A DNA stretch of 64,000 nucleotides from JAJRZX01 sp964472295 (GTDB lineage Bacteria > Desulfobacterota > GWC2-55-46 > JADFVP01): NCBI GenBank assembly GCA_964472295.1, contig CAYYJQ010000007.1, positions 1-64,000 on the forward strand. Direction: 5' to 3'. Below the pieces are notes generated by a model. The model was not told where the DNA came from, did no database searches, and saw only the letters and a program-made list of their open reading frames with translations. The position numbers and the translations under genes were made by a program. Within the stretch, counting starts at the first letter, position 1, and each line of letters starts with the position of its first letter. This document shows, piece by piece, positions 41,805-51,611 of this stretch.

Positions 41805-43340
41805 CTACACCCCGCCCGTGGTCTTCTGGTGTTTTCTGTACTCGAGCCTGTTAAGGGCGTTCACATAGGCCTTGGCGCTTGCTATGATAATGTCTGTGTG
41901 CGCCCCCTGACCAAGGGCCACAAGGCCGCCCTCTTCTATGCGCACCGTCACCTCGCCCTGCGCGTCCGTTCCGCCCGTGATGGCGTTCACAACATATTTA
42001 AGGAGTTTGCTCTCAGTGCCAGTTATCTTCTTTATGGCCCTGTATGCCGCGTCCACAGGGCCGTCGCCCTCCACGCTCTCCTTAATCACCTTGCCGTTAA
42101 CCTTCATCTCCACCGTGGCCACGGCCTGCGTGGCCGTGCCGCTATGAACATCAAGGGATAAGAGGCTGTAGGCCTCCCTGTGGTCCATCCTTAGGACCTC
42201 GTCCTGCACTATGGCCTCGATATCCTCGTCAAAGACCTCCTTTTTCTTGTCCGCAAGGACCTTGAACCTCAAGAAGGCCTTCTGCAGGTCATCGCCGCTT
42301 ATATCATACCCAAGTTCCCTTATGCGCTCAGCAAAGGCGTGCCTTCCAGAGTGCTTGCCCATTACAAGGGTGGAGCGCGCGAGGCCCACGGATTCAGGAC
42401 TCATTATCTCATAGGTGGTCTTTTCCTTCAAAAGGCCGTCCTGGTGTATACCCGATTCATGGGAAAAGGCGTTCTCGCCCACTATGGCCTTGTTTGGCTG
42501 AACAGATATGCCCGTAATGCCGCTTACAAGGCGCGAACTCGGATAAATCTGCTCGGAGTTGATATTTGTCTCAAGCCCGAGAGCTTTCCCATGGGTCCTG
42601 AGTATCATTACGACCTCTTCAAGGGAGGCGTTTCCTGCGCGCTCGCCAATGCCGTTTATGGTGCACTCCACCTGTCGGGCCCCGTTTATCACGGCCTCAA
42701 GGGAGTTGGCCGTGGCAAGGCCAAGGTCGTTATGGCAGTGCACGGAGATTACGGCCTTCTCGATGCCCGCGACATGGCGCTTGATTCCGGCAATAAGCGC
42801 GCCAAAGGTGTCGGGAAGCGCGTAGCCCACTGTGTCGGGTATGTTGAGCGTGGTGGCCCCGGCCTCGATTACGGCCTCGAGGACCTCGTAAAGGTACTCG
42901 GGCTCGCTCCTTGAGGCGTCCATGGGAGAAAACTCCACGTCTTCAACGTACCCACGGGCGCGTTCCACCATCTCAACGGCCCGTTTCCTTGCCTCAGCGC
43001 GGCTCATCCTGAACTGATACTTGAGGTGAATATCCGACGTTGAAATAAAGGTGTGAATACGCACCCTTGGCGCGCCCTTCAGGGCCTCTGCCGCACAATC
43101 CACGTCCTCGGGCTTTGCGCGGGCAAGGCTCGATATGACAGGCCCCTCTACCTCATGGGCTATCTTTCTTATGGCCTCAAAGTCCCCCGGGGAACTATAG
43201 GCAAAACCCGCTTCTATTACATCCACGCCGAGACGGGCAAGTTGAGCGGCCACGACAAGTTTCTCGTCAACCGTCATGGAGGCCCCTGGCGACTGCTCGC
43301 CGTCCCGAAGCGTTGTATCCAGTATCGTGACTCTTTCCAT
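41805..43340 (-). CDS. leuA: 2-isopropylmalate synthase
   Basis: 511 residues. Condenses acetyl-CoA and 2-oxoisovalerate, the committed leucine step. The TIM-barrel start LDTTLRDGEQSPGASM holds the metal-binding Asp, then GDFEAIRK, SVHCHNDLGLATANS (HxH metal ligands, about 200), NGIGERAGNASLEE. The C-terminal ~110 residues form the LeuA leucine-binding regulatory domain (YSLLSLDVHSGT onward, GDGPVDAAYRAI), so feedback inhibition is expected. It follows pssA with a 91-base gap holding repeat A. Confidence 0.95.
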   Translation of the reverse strand: MERVTILDTTLRDGEQSPGASMTVDEKLVVAAQLARLGVDVIEAGFAYSSPGDFEAIRKIAHEVEGPVISSLARAKPEDVDCAAEALKGAPRVRIHTFISTSDIHLKYQFRMSRAEARKRAVEMVERARGYVEDVEFSPMDASRSEPEYLYEVLEAVIEAGATTLNIPDTVGYALPDTFGALIAGIKRHVAGIEKAVISVHCHNDLGLATANSLEAVINGARQVECTINGIGERAGNASLEEVVMILRTHGKALGLETNINSEQIYPSSRLVSGITGISVQPNKAIVGENAFSHESGIHQDGLLKEKTTYEIMSPESVGLARSTLVMGKHSGRHAFAERIRELGYDISGDDLQKAFLRFKVLADKKKEVFDEDIEAIVQDEVLRMDHREAYSLLSLDVHSGTATQAVATVEMKVNGKVIKESVEGDGPVDAAYRAIKKITGTESKLLKYVVNAITGGTDAQGEVTVRIEEGGLVALGQGAHTDIIIASAKAYVNALNRLEYRKHQKTTGGV

Positions 43341-43404
43341 GCTAATTACTTACCTCTTTAAGGACTTAAAAGTCTCGAAAATAGCGCCGCGTCCCTGCGC
43401 CGCT

Positions 43405-43431
43405 GGAAAGTCTGAGTTTATCAAACTTTCC
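43405..43431 (-). repeat. Repeat family A, copy 4 (at the pssA stop)
   Basis: GGAAAGTCTGAGTTTATCAA then ACTTTCC, preceded by a decayed GCGCCGCGTCCCTGCGCCGC hairpin. Same orientation as copy 1. It abuts the pssA stop codon and could act as its transcript end. Confidence 0.65.
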
Positions 43432-44250
43432 TCATGTATGGTTTGTAATTTCCTTTTTGTCTTTTTCCCTGTCCCTGGTCCCTGCGCGTGCCTTTTTCTT
43501 TCTCCTCTCAATGAGCCATGTGATTGGCCCCGAGGCCGCGTACCCGAAAAACAGGAGAAAGAGCGTAACCGGAGGCTCGGCGGTTATGACCACCATGAGG
43601 AATATTAGCCCAACAAGGAGCCTGAAGGGCATCCTGCGCTTGAGATTGAGTTCTTTAAAACTGTAGAACTTTATATTGCTTATCATGAGGAAGGCGAGCA
43701 TGTAGACGAGTATGAGAACCGTCACGTGCTTGGCCATCTCCTGCCCCCTGCCAAGGGAATAAAAAAGAAGCACCGTGGAGGCCACAAGCGAGGCCGCCGC
43801 TGGTATGGGCAGGCCATTAAAGCGCCTGGACTCAACAGTGGATATCTGCACATTAAAACGCGCGAGCCTCAGGGCCCCGCAGACAACGTAGAGAAAGGCC
43901 GCGAGCCAGCCGTATCTGCCAAAGGGTCTGAGCGCCCAGGTGAAAATAAGGATACCCGGCGCGAGCCCAAAGGCAACGAGGTCGGCAAGTGAGTCGTACT
44001 CCGCGCCGAACTTGCTCGTCGTGCCCGTAAGGCGTGCCGTCCTGCCGTCAAGACCGTCTATTACGGCTGAGATGAGTATGGCGATGGCCGCGTGGTCAAA
44101 CCTTCCGTCAATACAGGCCACTATGGCGTAAAAGCCACCGAGGAGGCTCATGCTCGTGAGGAGGTTCGGGAGAAGGAATATACCCTTCCTGAGGTTCCTC
44201 TTCTTCTTGCCACCGCCCTTTACCGGGCGTCTCAGTTCCCTGTCTCTCAT
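43432..44250 (-). CDS. pssA: CDP-diacylglycerol-serine O-phosphatidyltransferase
   Basis: 272 residues. Inner-membrane CDP-alcohol phosphatidyltransferase with the signature DGLDGRTARLTG, then GAEYDSLAD, giving the D-x2-DG-x2-AR-x8-G-x3-D-x3-D pattern (about 66-88). About seven hydrophobic helices and a basic/charged C-terminal tail (RKKKARAGTRDREKDKKE). It makes phosphatidylserine. Its ATG overlaps the psd stop (ATGA), so psd and pssA are translated together: serine to PS to PE in one unit. Confidence 0.94.
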   Translation of the reverse strand: MRDRELRRPVKGGGKKKRNLRKGIFLLPNLLTSMSLLGGFYAIVACIDGRFDHAAIAILISAVIDGLDGRTARLTGTTSKFGAEYDSLADLVAFGLAPGILIFTWALRPFGRYGWLAAFLYVVCGALRLARFNVQISTVESRRFNGLPIPAAASLVASTVLLFYSLGRGQEMAKHVTVLILVYMLAFLMISNIKFYSFKELNLKRRMPFRLLVGLIFLMVVITAEPPVTLFLLFFGYAASGPITWLIERRKKKARAGTRDREKDKKEITNHT

Positions 44251-44987
44251 GTCCAGTACCCCAGAATTGAAGTTCCGGCGCTTACCCTGTCGCCTATCCT
44301 GACGGCAACGCGCGACCCCGGCGGCAGGTAAACGTCAAGCCTTGAACCAAACCTTATAAGCCCGAAACGCCTGCCCCGTGTAATCACCATTCCTTCTTTA
44401 AGCCTGCAGACGATGCGTCGTGCCACAAGACCGGCTATCTGGTTGAATACAAAGACCTCGCCGCCCTCTCCCCTTGCTATTACGGCGTTCTGCTCGTTTT
44501 CGAGGCTGGCCTTGTCGAGGTTCGCGGAGAAGAACTTGCCGGGGTTGTATTGTATCTTCTCCACCCTGCCCGAGGCCGGCACCCTGTTCACATGAACATT
44601 GAAGAGGCTCATGAAGATGCTTATCTTCATGGCCTCACCATTGGTAAAGCGGTTTTCCCTGACTCTCTCCACGATGATTACACGCCCGTCGGCAGGACTC
44701 ACTATGGCAGAGGGGTCTTCGGGGACTTTCCTCTCCGGGTCCCTGAAAAAGGCAACCACAAAGATGAAGAGACCGAAAAAGACGATGCCAATGGGCCATG
44801 AACGAGTAGCCCAGAAGAGGATAACGTCAATGACAAGGGCAATAGCCATGAAGGGATAACCCTCCCTGGCAAGGGGTATCCTGAAGCCCGTTGGCCGTCC
44901 CTGCCCACCACATCCCCCTTGGCCCCCTTCGCCCCTTGGCCCCTTCCGACCACCCTGCTCCCTCTTCTCTCCTTCGGCAACATTCAT
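44247..44987 (-). CDS. psd: Phosphatidylserine decarboxylase (pyruvoyl type)
   Basis: 246 residues. Makes phosphatidylethanolamine. After two helices (about 46-86) come RDPERKVPEDP, SPADGRVI and NVHVNRVPASGRVE. The self-cleavage site is FGS (Ser about 215) in GLIRFGSRLDVYLP, the short archaeal-type form. Residues 10-33 are a Gly/Arg/Gln-rich stretch (RKGPRGEGGQGGCGGQG) absent from the family and encoded by G-tract DNA like the spacers elsewhere. No other in-frame ATG/GTG/TTG lies between it and the core, so the extension is probably translated. Confidence 0.92.
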   Translation of the reverse strand: MNVAEGEKREQGGRKGPRGEGGQGGCGGQGRPTGFRIPLAREGYPFMAIALVIDVILFWATRSWPIGIVFFGLFIFVVAFFRDPERKVPEDPSAIVSPADGRVIIVERVRENRFTNGEAMKISIFMSLFNVHVNRVPASGRVEKIQYNPGKFFSANLDKASLENEQNAVIARGEGGEVFVFNQIAGLVARRIVCRLKEGMVITRGRRFGLIRFGSRLDVYLPPGSRVAVRIGDRVSAGTSILGYWT

Positions 44988-45002
44988 GGCCGGAAAGAGG
45001 GA

Positions 45003-46019
<1,017 letters not shown>

Positions 46020-46107
46020 TCAAAAAACCTCCTCTTATTATATGAAAGCCGCTAACGCGCGGCTCATGTCCCCTGTAACAAGGACACTTAAGACCATAAA
46101 AAAGACG

Positions 46108-46593
46108 TTATCTCTGCTTGGGGCTCCGGGCCACCACGAGGCTCCCTGTGCGCGCTATCTCCTTTATGCCAAAGGGCCGGAGTAGATCGGTAATGGCCTG
46201 TATCTTATCACAGTCGCCTGTAATCTCTATGGTGTAACTCCGGGGACTGATGTCCACTATCCTGCCCCTGAAGATTTCCACGATGCTAAGTATCTCGGCC
46301 CTGTTCTCGGCCTTGGAAGAGACCTTTATCATGGCGAGTTCGCGCTCAATGTGCTCTTCCTTGGTAAAGTCATGGACCTTGATTACGCTGATGAGTTTAT
46401 TTAACTGTTTGTTGACCTGCTCAATTACCTTGTCGTTACCGCGCGTAATGATGGTCATGCGCGAGACGGAGGGGTCCAGCGTCTCGGCCACGGTAAGGGA
46501 CTCGATGTTAAAGCCCCGGCCCGAGAAGAGGCCAGAAATCCTGGAGAGAACCCCGAACTCATTGGTAACAAGCACTGAGATGGTATGGCGCAA
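46108..46593 (-). CDS. ilvN: Acetolactate synthase small (regulatory) subunit
   Basis: 161 residues. The N-terminal ACT domain (HTISVLVTNEFGVLSRISGLFSG) binds valine and inhibits the large subunit. The C-terminal half (SPRSYTIEITGDCDKIQAI, then LLRPFGIKEIARTG) stabilises the complex. 38 bases after ilvB. Confidence 0.95.
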   Translation of the reverse strand: MRHTISVLVTNEFGVLSRISGLFSGRGFNIESLTVAETLDPSVSRMTIITRGNDKVIEQVNKQLNKLISVIKVHDFTKEEHIERELAMIKVSSKAENRAEILSIVEIFRGRIVDISPRSYTIEITGDCDKIQAITDLLRPFGIKEIARTGSLVVARSPKQR

Positions 46594-46631
46594 TCTTATC
46601 CTCCTGAGAAAATATTCATGACAGGACGAAG

Positions 46632-48341
46632 TTACACAAGGAGCATCTTGTTAATGGGCTGCCCTGCCGGGACCATGGGATAGACGCCCTCAAAGGGCTC
46701 GACGCGAAAGTCCATTATAACGGGGCGGTCCTTTATCTTGAGGGCCTTTTTAATTGTCTTTTCCACATCGTCGACTTCTGTAATGAGGAACCCCGCGGCC
46801 CCATAGGACTCGGCGAGTTTGACGTAATCCGGCGCAACGGACATGCAGGTATGGGAGTATCTCTTATCATAGAAGAGTTCCTGCCACTGGCGCACCATGC
46901 CAAGGACCATGTTGTTAAGTATGGCCACCTTCACGGGAAGGCGGTACTGCACCGCGGTGGCGAGTTCCTGTATGTTCATCTGTATGGAGCCGTCGCCGGC
47001 TATGTCTATGACCGTCTTCCTGGGGAAGGCTATCTGCGCTCCTATGGCCGCCGGGAAGCCATACCCCATGGTTCCGAGCCCGCCCGAGGTGAGGAAGGTG
47101 CGGGGTTTCGCGAACTTGAAGAACTGGGCGGCCCACATCTGGTTCTGCCCCACCTCTGTGGTGATGATGGCGTCTCCCTTTGTGACCTCATAGAGTTTTT
47201 CTATGACGTACTGTGGCTTTATCCGGCCCTCTTTGCTCATCTCATAGGTAAGGCCGTGCTCGCTGGCCCACTTGTCTATCCCGGCCCTCCACTCGCTTAT
47301 GCCTTCCCTGTACTTTTTAAGTTCCGCAGGCTTTGGCAGGGCCTTGAGCATGTCCTTTAAGACCTTCTTCACGTCTCCCACAATTGGAATATCCACCCTT
47401 ACGTTCTTGCTGATAGACGTTGGGTCAATGTCTATATGCACCACGCCTGCGTATGGCGCGAACTCGGCTATCTTCCCGGTTACGCGGTCGTCAAAGCGAG
47501 ACCCTATGGCGATGAGGCAGTCCGTGTCCGTAACGGCCATGTTGGCGGCGTATGTTCCGTGCATTCCGAGCATTCCAAGAAAGAGCGGGTGCGTCCCCGG
47601 AAAACCACCAAGGCCCATGAGCGTGGTGGTCGTGGGGATGCCGAGTTTTTCGGCAAAGGCACGGAGTTCCTTCGAGGCATTTGAGAGAAGGACGCCACCG
47701 CCTGCGTAGACAACAGGGCGCTTTGACTTCAGGATAAAGTCAAGTGCCTTCCTGACCTGCCCCGGGTGGCCCTTGTACGTTGGCTGGTAACTGGGAATGA
47801 CGACCTTTTCCGGGTAGTTGAAATCAGCGCTCGTGGTAAAGACGTCTTTTGGTATATCCACGAGCACAGGGCCGGGCCTGCCTGTTGTGGCTATATAAAA
47901 GGCCTCTTTTATTATCCTTGCAAGGTCTCTAACGTCCTTTACGAGGTAGTTGTGCTTTGTGCATGGCCTTGTAATGCCGACGATGTCGGCCTCCTGAAAG
48001 GCGTCGTTGCCTATGAGGGCAGTTGGGACCTGTCCGCTGAAGACCACCATGGGTATGGAGTCCATGTATGCCGTGGCGATTCCCGTGACCGTGTTCGTGG
48101 CCCCTGGCCCCGAGGTGACAAGGACAACGCCGGGCTTACCTGTGACGCGCGCGTAACCGTCAGCCATGTGCACGGCGCCCTGCTCGTGGCGGACGAGTAC
48201 ATGCTCGAGAGGCGCGTCATAGAGTTCGTCATAGACAGGGAGCACGGCCCCTCCGGGAAAACCGAAGATGGTCTTTACGCCCTCTTTTTTAAGGCACTCG
48301 ATGAATATCCTGGCGCCTGTCATTTTTTTGTTTTTTGTCAT
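46632..48341 (-). CDS. ilvB: Acetolactate synthase large subunit
   Basis: 569 residues. ThDP enzyme: FGFPGGAVLPVYD near 22-34, the ThDP Glu in VLVRHEQGAVHMADGYAR (about 55), GPGATN, the FAD-domain region and the C-terminal ThDP-Mg motif GDGSIQMNIQELATA (about 445) ending NNMVLGMVRQW. Makes acetolactate or acetohydroxybutyrate. It is separated from ilvD by a 237-bp repeat mosaic. Confidence 0.96.
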   Translation of the reverse strand: MTKNKKMTGARIFIECLKKEGVKTIFGFPGGAVLPVYDELYDAPLEHVLVRHEQGAVHMADGYARVTGKPGVVLVTSGPGATNTVTGIATAYMDSIPMVVFSGQVPTALIGNDAFQEADIVGITRPCTKHNYLVKDVRDLARIIKEAFYIATTGRPGPVLVDIPKDVFTTSADFNYPEKVVIPSYQPTYKGHPGQVRKALDFILKSKRPVVYAGGGVLLSNASKELRAFAEKLGIPTTTTLMGLGGFPGTHPLFLGMLGMHGTYAANMAVTDTDCLIAIGSRFDDRVTGKIAEFAPYAGVVHIDIDPTSISKNVRVDIPIVGDVKKVLKDMLKALPKPAELKKYREGISEWRAGIDKWASEHGLTYEMSKEGRIKPQYVIEKLYEVTKGDAIITTEVGQNQMWAAQFFKFAKPRTFLTSGGLGTMGYGFPAAIGAQIAFPRKTVIDIAGDGSIQMNIQELATAVQYRLPVKVAILNNMVLGMVRQWQELFYDKRYSHTCMSVAPDYVKLAESYGAAGFLITEVDDVEKTIKKALKIKDRPVIMDFRVEPFEGVYPMVPAGQPINKMLLV

Positions 48342-48380
48342 GATAAGGGCCTGTTTAAGTACTTATCGGGCAGTTTTTTT

Positions 48381-48552
48381 GGTGGGCAGTGCCCACCATA
48401 CGAGCCTTTTTTGTTGGGTTTCGCTTACGCTCCACCCATCCTACAAGTTTTTCCAGCGGGCGTAGCCAGCTGGCATTAATTTTCTTTGTCTTACTTTCTT
48501 TTTTAAAAGAAAGTAAGGAAATCTTTTTTCTTTTTGGCGGGCGAAGCCCGCC
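48381..48552 (-). repeat. Complete composite repeat mosaic between ilvD and ilvB
   Basis: The fullest example in the window. Read on the minus strand: GGCGGGCTTCGCCCGCC (48536-48552), short-form repeat B (48475-48517), CCAGC...GCTGG hairpin (48453-48473), GTAGGATGGGTGGAGCG to AACCCAAC (48413-48444), GGTGGGCACTGCCCACC (48381-48397). All five module types in the fixed order. Confidence 0.9.
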
Positions 48553-48578
48553 ACTTAACCTTCTTCTTTTTTTTCTTT

Positions 48579-50237
48579 CTACTTCTGCACGGCTCCTGTA
48601 TAGGCCGAGGTGACGTTACGGGCGTACCTACTGAGCCAGCCCTTTTTTATCTTCGGCGCCGGGGGACGCCACGTCTTTTTACGTCTTTCAAGTTCTCCCT
48701 CGGCCACCCGGAGTTCAAGGGTGCGTTTATGGATGTCCATCTCTATGAGGTCTCCATCTTTTACAAGGGCTATGGGGCCTCCCTCCATGGCCTCTGGCGA
48801 GATATGGCCTATGCAGGGTCCCCGCGTGCCGCCGGAGAATCGTCCGTCTGTAAGGAGGGCCACTGTATCACCGAGGCCCATGCCCATGAGTGTTGCCGTC
48901 GGGGCGAGCATCTCGCGCATTCCGGGGCCGCCTTTTGGCCCTTCATAGCGGATTACTATGCAGTCGCCCTTTTTTATTTTCTTGCCGAGTATGGCCTTCA
49001 TGGCCTTTTCTTCTGAGTCGAATACACGTGCCCGACCCGAAAAACGCATCATGGCACTGCTGACGCCCGATTGTTTCACAACGGCCCCAAGCGGCGCGAT
49101 ATTGCCCTTGAGGACGGCTATTCCCCCTTCCTTGTGATAGGGTTTTTTAAGGGGACGGAGAACGTTTTCATCTATGTAGTCCACTGCCGCGGTAATGGCC
49201 TTTATGCGTTTACCCGATACCGTGGGGTTGTCTTTTATAGAGTCCTTGAGTCTTGAGAGCACGGCCCCTATGCCCCCTGCCCAGTGCAGGTCCTCGAGGT
49301 AATAATCGCCAACAGGCTCAAGGGAGGCGATGTGGGGCGTGGTCTTGCTGATGGTATCAAATAGTTCAAGGGGAAGTTCCACCCCTGCCTCGTGGGCGAT
49401 GGCAAGGAGGTGGAGCACCGTGTTCGTGGAGCCCCCGAGGGCCAGGTCAACGCGTATGGCGTTCTCAAAGGCCGCCTTTGTGAGTATCTTTCGCGGGGTG
49501 ACCTGTTTTTTCACGAGTTCCACTATTCTGACACCGCTCTCAAAGGCGATACGGCGTTTTTCCGCCGAGTTCGCCATTGCGGTTCCGCACCAGGGCAGGC
49601 TCATGCCCATTGCCTCTGTAAGGCAGTTCATGGTGTTTGCAGTGTAGAGGCCCTGGCAGGACCCTGCCCCTGGGCAGGCCCCCATCTCGCAGGCATTGAG
49701 TTCCTTGGCGTCAATCTCACCGGCCTTGAAGCGGCCCATGGCCTCGAAGGTATTTCGTATGAGCGAGAGTTTCTTGCCCCTGTACCTGCCTGTCATCATG
49801 GGCCCAGCCGAGACCACGATGGAGGGTATGTTGAGCCTTGCCGCGGCCATGAGCATACCCGGGCTTATCTTGTCGCAGTTGGTCAGAAAGACGAGACCAT
49901 CGAGGGCATGGCCCTCGGCAACGCTCTCGACGAGGTCGGCGATGAGGTCGCGAAGGGGCAGTGAGTAGTGCATACCCTTGTGCCCCATGGCAATGCCGTC
50001 GCAGACACCGGGTAGGCCGAAGATAAAGGGGTAGCCCCCGCCCGTGTGTATGCCCTTCTCGATGAAGCGTTCGAGGTCACGCATGCCTATGTGGCCGGGT
50101 ATGAGGTCCGTAAAACTCGACGCAAGACCGATAAAGGGCTTTTTCATCTCGCCCTTTGGAAGTCCGGTGGCGTACATGAGGGCCCTGTGTGGGACCCTCT
50201 CAACGCCTTTTTTAATTCTGTCGCTTCTCTGTGTCAT
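48579..50237 (-). CDS. ilvD: Dihydroxy-acid dehydratase
   Basis: 552 residues. Fe-S dehydratase of the valine/isoleucine/leucine pathway. Cluster Cys residues in TNCDKISPGML (about 119), NACEMGACPGAGSCQG (about 186-200), with GGSTNTVLHL and TDGRFSGGTRGPCIGHISPEA. The ATG at 50237 follows AAGGACAAACTCATATA and gives the family length; a TTG at 50270 adds 11 residues. First gene of the ilv-leu cluster. Confidence 0.96.
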   Translation of the reverse strand: MTQRSDRIKKGVERVPHRALMYATGLPKGEMKKPFIGLASSFTDLIPGHIGMRDLERFIEKGIHTGGGYPFIFGLPGVCDGIAMGHKGMHYSLPLRDLIADLVESVAEGHALDGLVFLTNCDKISPGMLMAAARLNIPSIVVSAGPMMTGRYRGKKLSLIRNTFEAMGRFKAGEIDAKELNACEMGACPGAGSCQGLYTANTMNCLTEAMGMSLPWCGTAMANSAEKRRIAFESGVRIVELVKKQVTPRKILTKAAFENAIRVDLALGGSTNTVLHLLAIAHEAGVELPLELFDTISKTTPHIASLEPVGDYYLEDLHWAGGIGAVLSRLKDSIKDNPTVSGKRIKAITAAVDYIDENVLRPLKKPYHKEGGIAVLKGNIAPLGAVVKQSGVSSAMMRFSGRARVFDSEEKAMKAILGKKIKKGDCIVIRYEGPKGGPGMREMLAPTATLMGMGLGDTVALLTDGRFSGGTRGPCIGHISPEAMEGGPIALVKDGDLIEMDIHKRTLELRVAEGELERRKKTWRPPAPKIKKGWLSRYARNVTSAYTGAVQK

Positions 50238-50337
50238 TATATGAGTTTGTCCTTCGTGCCTATATCTCAAGACCTGGCAGGCCTGGCCTCTACCTGCCGC
50301 TATATTTGGCGCGCATTTATGTAAAAAGGCGCAAAAG

Positions 50338-50367
50338 CGAAGAAGGGCGCTTTATGCGAGCCCTCTT
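50338..50367 (-). terminator. Possible terminator or leader hairpin after DUF465
   Basis: GAAGAGGGCTCGC...GCGCCCTTCTTC forms an imperfect stem on the minus strand, 70 bases after the DUF465 stop and 100 before ilvD. No peptide leader with runs of branched-chain codons was seen, so attenuation is not supported. Confidence 0.35.
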
Positions 50368-50436
50368 CACTCATATCACCAGTCAGGGGCCGTTAAAATA
50401 AGGCCCACTCTGTTCCATGATTATCTCATCTCACTC

Positions 50437-50658
50437 TCAGCCTTCAACGGCGGCAGAGAGCAACTTCTCCATCTTGTCCTTGAGCGCGAGTTTCAATTTC
50501 TTGAGTTTTTTCTCCTCAAGCCTCTCCTCTTCGTTCAAGATACCCTTTTTCTCAAGTTCAGCGACGCGCTGTTTGTAGCCCTTGTGTTCGTCGAAGGCCT
50601 TCTTGAACTCTTCGTTCTCTTCCAAGAGCCTTTCCACAAGTTCCGTCTGCTCCAGCAT
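50437..50658 (-). CDS. DUF465 (YdcH-like) coiled-coil protein
   Basis: 73 residues, almost entirely Lys/Glu-rich helix (heptads from about 5 to 65: LVERLLEENEEFKKAFDEHK, YKQRVAELEKKG, EERLEEKKLKKLKLALKDKM). This fits the DUF465/YdcH family of short helical-hairpin proteins with no known function. CTCCTTA complement (GGAGG) is just before the ATG. It lies between tsaB and ilvD. Confidence 0.85.
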   Translation of the reverse strand: MLEQTELVERLLEENEEFKKAFDEHKGYKQRVAELEKKGILNEEERLEEKKLKKLKLALKDKMEKLLSAAVEG

Positions 50659-50798
50659 AACTCCTCCTTACGCTCAAGTAATAATAAACATGAGGACTTC
50701 CATGATCATAAGGAAATCAATAGACGCTCATGAGTTATAAACGTAATTAGATTATAATAACTTACAAGAAAAGCGTTGTCAACAGAGGAGATGTCCTC

Positions 50799-51503
50799 TT
50801 AAGAACCCCCTGAGGCGCGTCTCTTTAGTTCTGCCTCGGACATTCTGAGATAAAGAGGCGCAACGGCAAGGGGCGTTGTAATGAGGGCGCCTTCTTCAGA
50901 GGCAAGGGCCGCGATATTAGAGGCCCTTATGTGCCAGAGCGGCTCTGGCGCCAGAATGGCCCCTGGCAGGGCCTTCTTCAGAAACCCCCCGTAGACTGAG
51001 AGCCCGCTTCCAAGAAAGACAACTTCCCTGTCCCTCTGTACAAGTTCTTCAAGACGCCTGACGAGTGCCTCCGGCCTAATGGCCGAGGGCCCCATGAGTT
51101 CGCGCATGCGGCCAGATTCAGAGGCATAGATGGCAGTATAGACCTCGGACTTTCTGGCGTCAAGGACTGGACAGATGGCCGGTCCGCAGAAGGGCGCGTT
51201 CATGGCAAGGGCCTTTAGCGTGGAGACTGCGTACACAGGACGGCCAAGGGGCCAGGCAAGGCCCTTTATGGTGGTTATGCCGATGCGGAGCCCTGTAAAT
51301 GAGCCCGGCCCAACTGCCACGGCGTACTGGTCTATATCGGAATGGCAGATGCCGCAGTCCTCAAGGAGGGCGGAGATGCTCCGAAGGAGCCACCTTGCGT
51401 GAGGGCCGGCGTTGCCCACTGTGCGCTCGGCCACAAGGGAGCCATCTTCGGTATCGACGATAGATACGCTCCCGGACCTGGCTGAGGTGTCAATAGCGAG
51501 CAT
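50799..51503 (-). CDS. tsaB: tRNA N6-threonylcarbamoyladenosine synthesis protein TsaB
   Basis: 234 residues. Non-catalytic partner of TsaD in making t6A37 in tRNA. MLAIDTSARSGSVSIV at the start and AVGPGSFTGLRIGI (about 60-73) are family blocks; VLDARKSEVYTAIY follows. The start is uncertain. The ATG at 51503 lacks a ribosome site; a GTG at 51527 would add MESEKTDF, and the frame stays open to a GTG at 51605 through a 35-bp duplication of this very start region. Follows rseP by a G-rich spacer. Confidence 0.85.
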   Translation of the reverse strand: MLAIDTSARSGSVSIVDTEDGSLVAERTVGNAGPHARWLLRSISALLEDCGICHSDIDQYAVAVGPGSFTGLRIGITTIKGLAWPLGRPVYAVSTLKALAMNAPFCGPAICPVLDARKSEVYTAIYASESGRMRELMGPSAIRPEALVRRLEELVQRDREVVFLGSGLSVYGGFLKKALPGAILAPEPLWHIRASNIAALASEEGALITTPLAVAPLYLRMSEAELKRRASGGS

Positions 51504-51609
51504 AAAGTCTGTTTTTTCACTCTCCACAGCGGTTTTTTTCCGCCCCCCAATGTCCCTTACATGGTTAATGGTCCTCAATGGCGAGCATAAAGTCTGTTTT
51601 TTCACTTTC
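51490..51609 (-). repeat. Tandem duplication of the tsaB start
   Basis: 51490-51524 and 51575-51609 match at 33 of 35 positions and include GTGAAAAAACAGACTTTATG. The 50 bases between hold a GCGG-T7-CCGC hairpin. Confidence 0.9.
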
Positions 51610-51611
51610 CG

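Noticed and set aside
50271..50436. T-box or leader-peptide attenuator upstream of ilvD
   Set aside because: No T-box sequence (TGGnACCGCG-like) and no leader peptide with runs of Ile/Leu/Val codons; only an imperfect hairpin.
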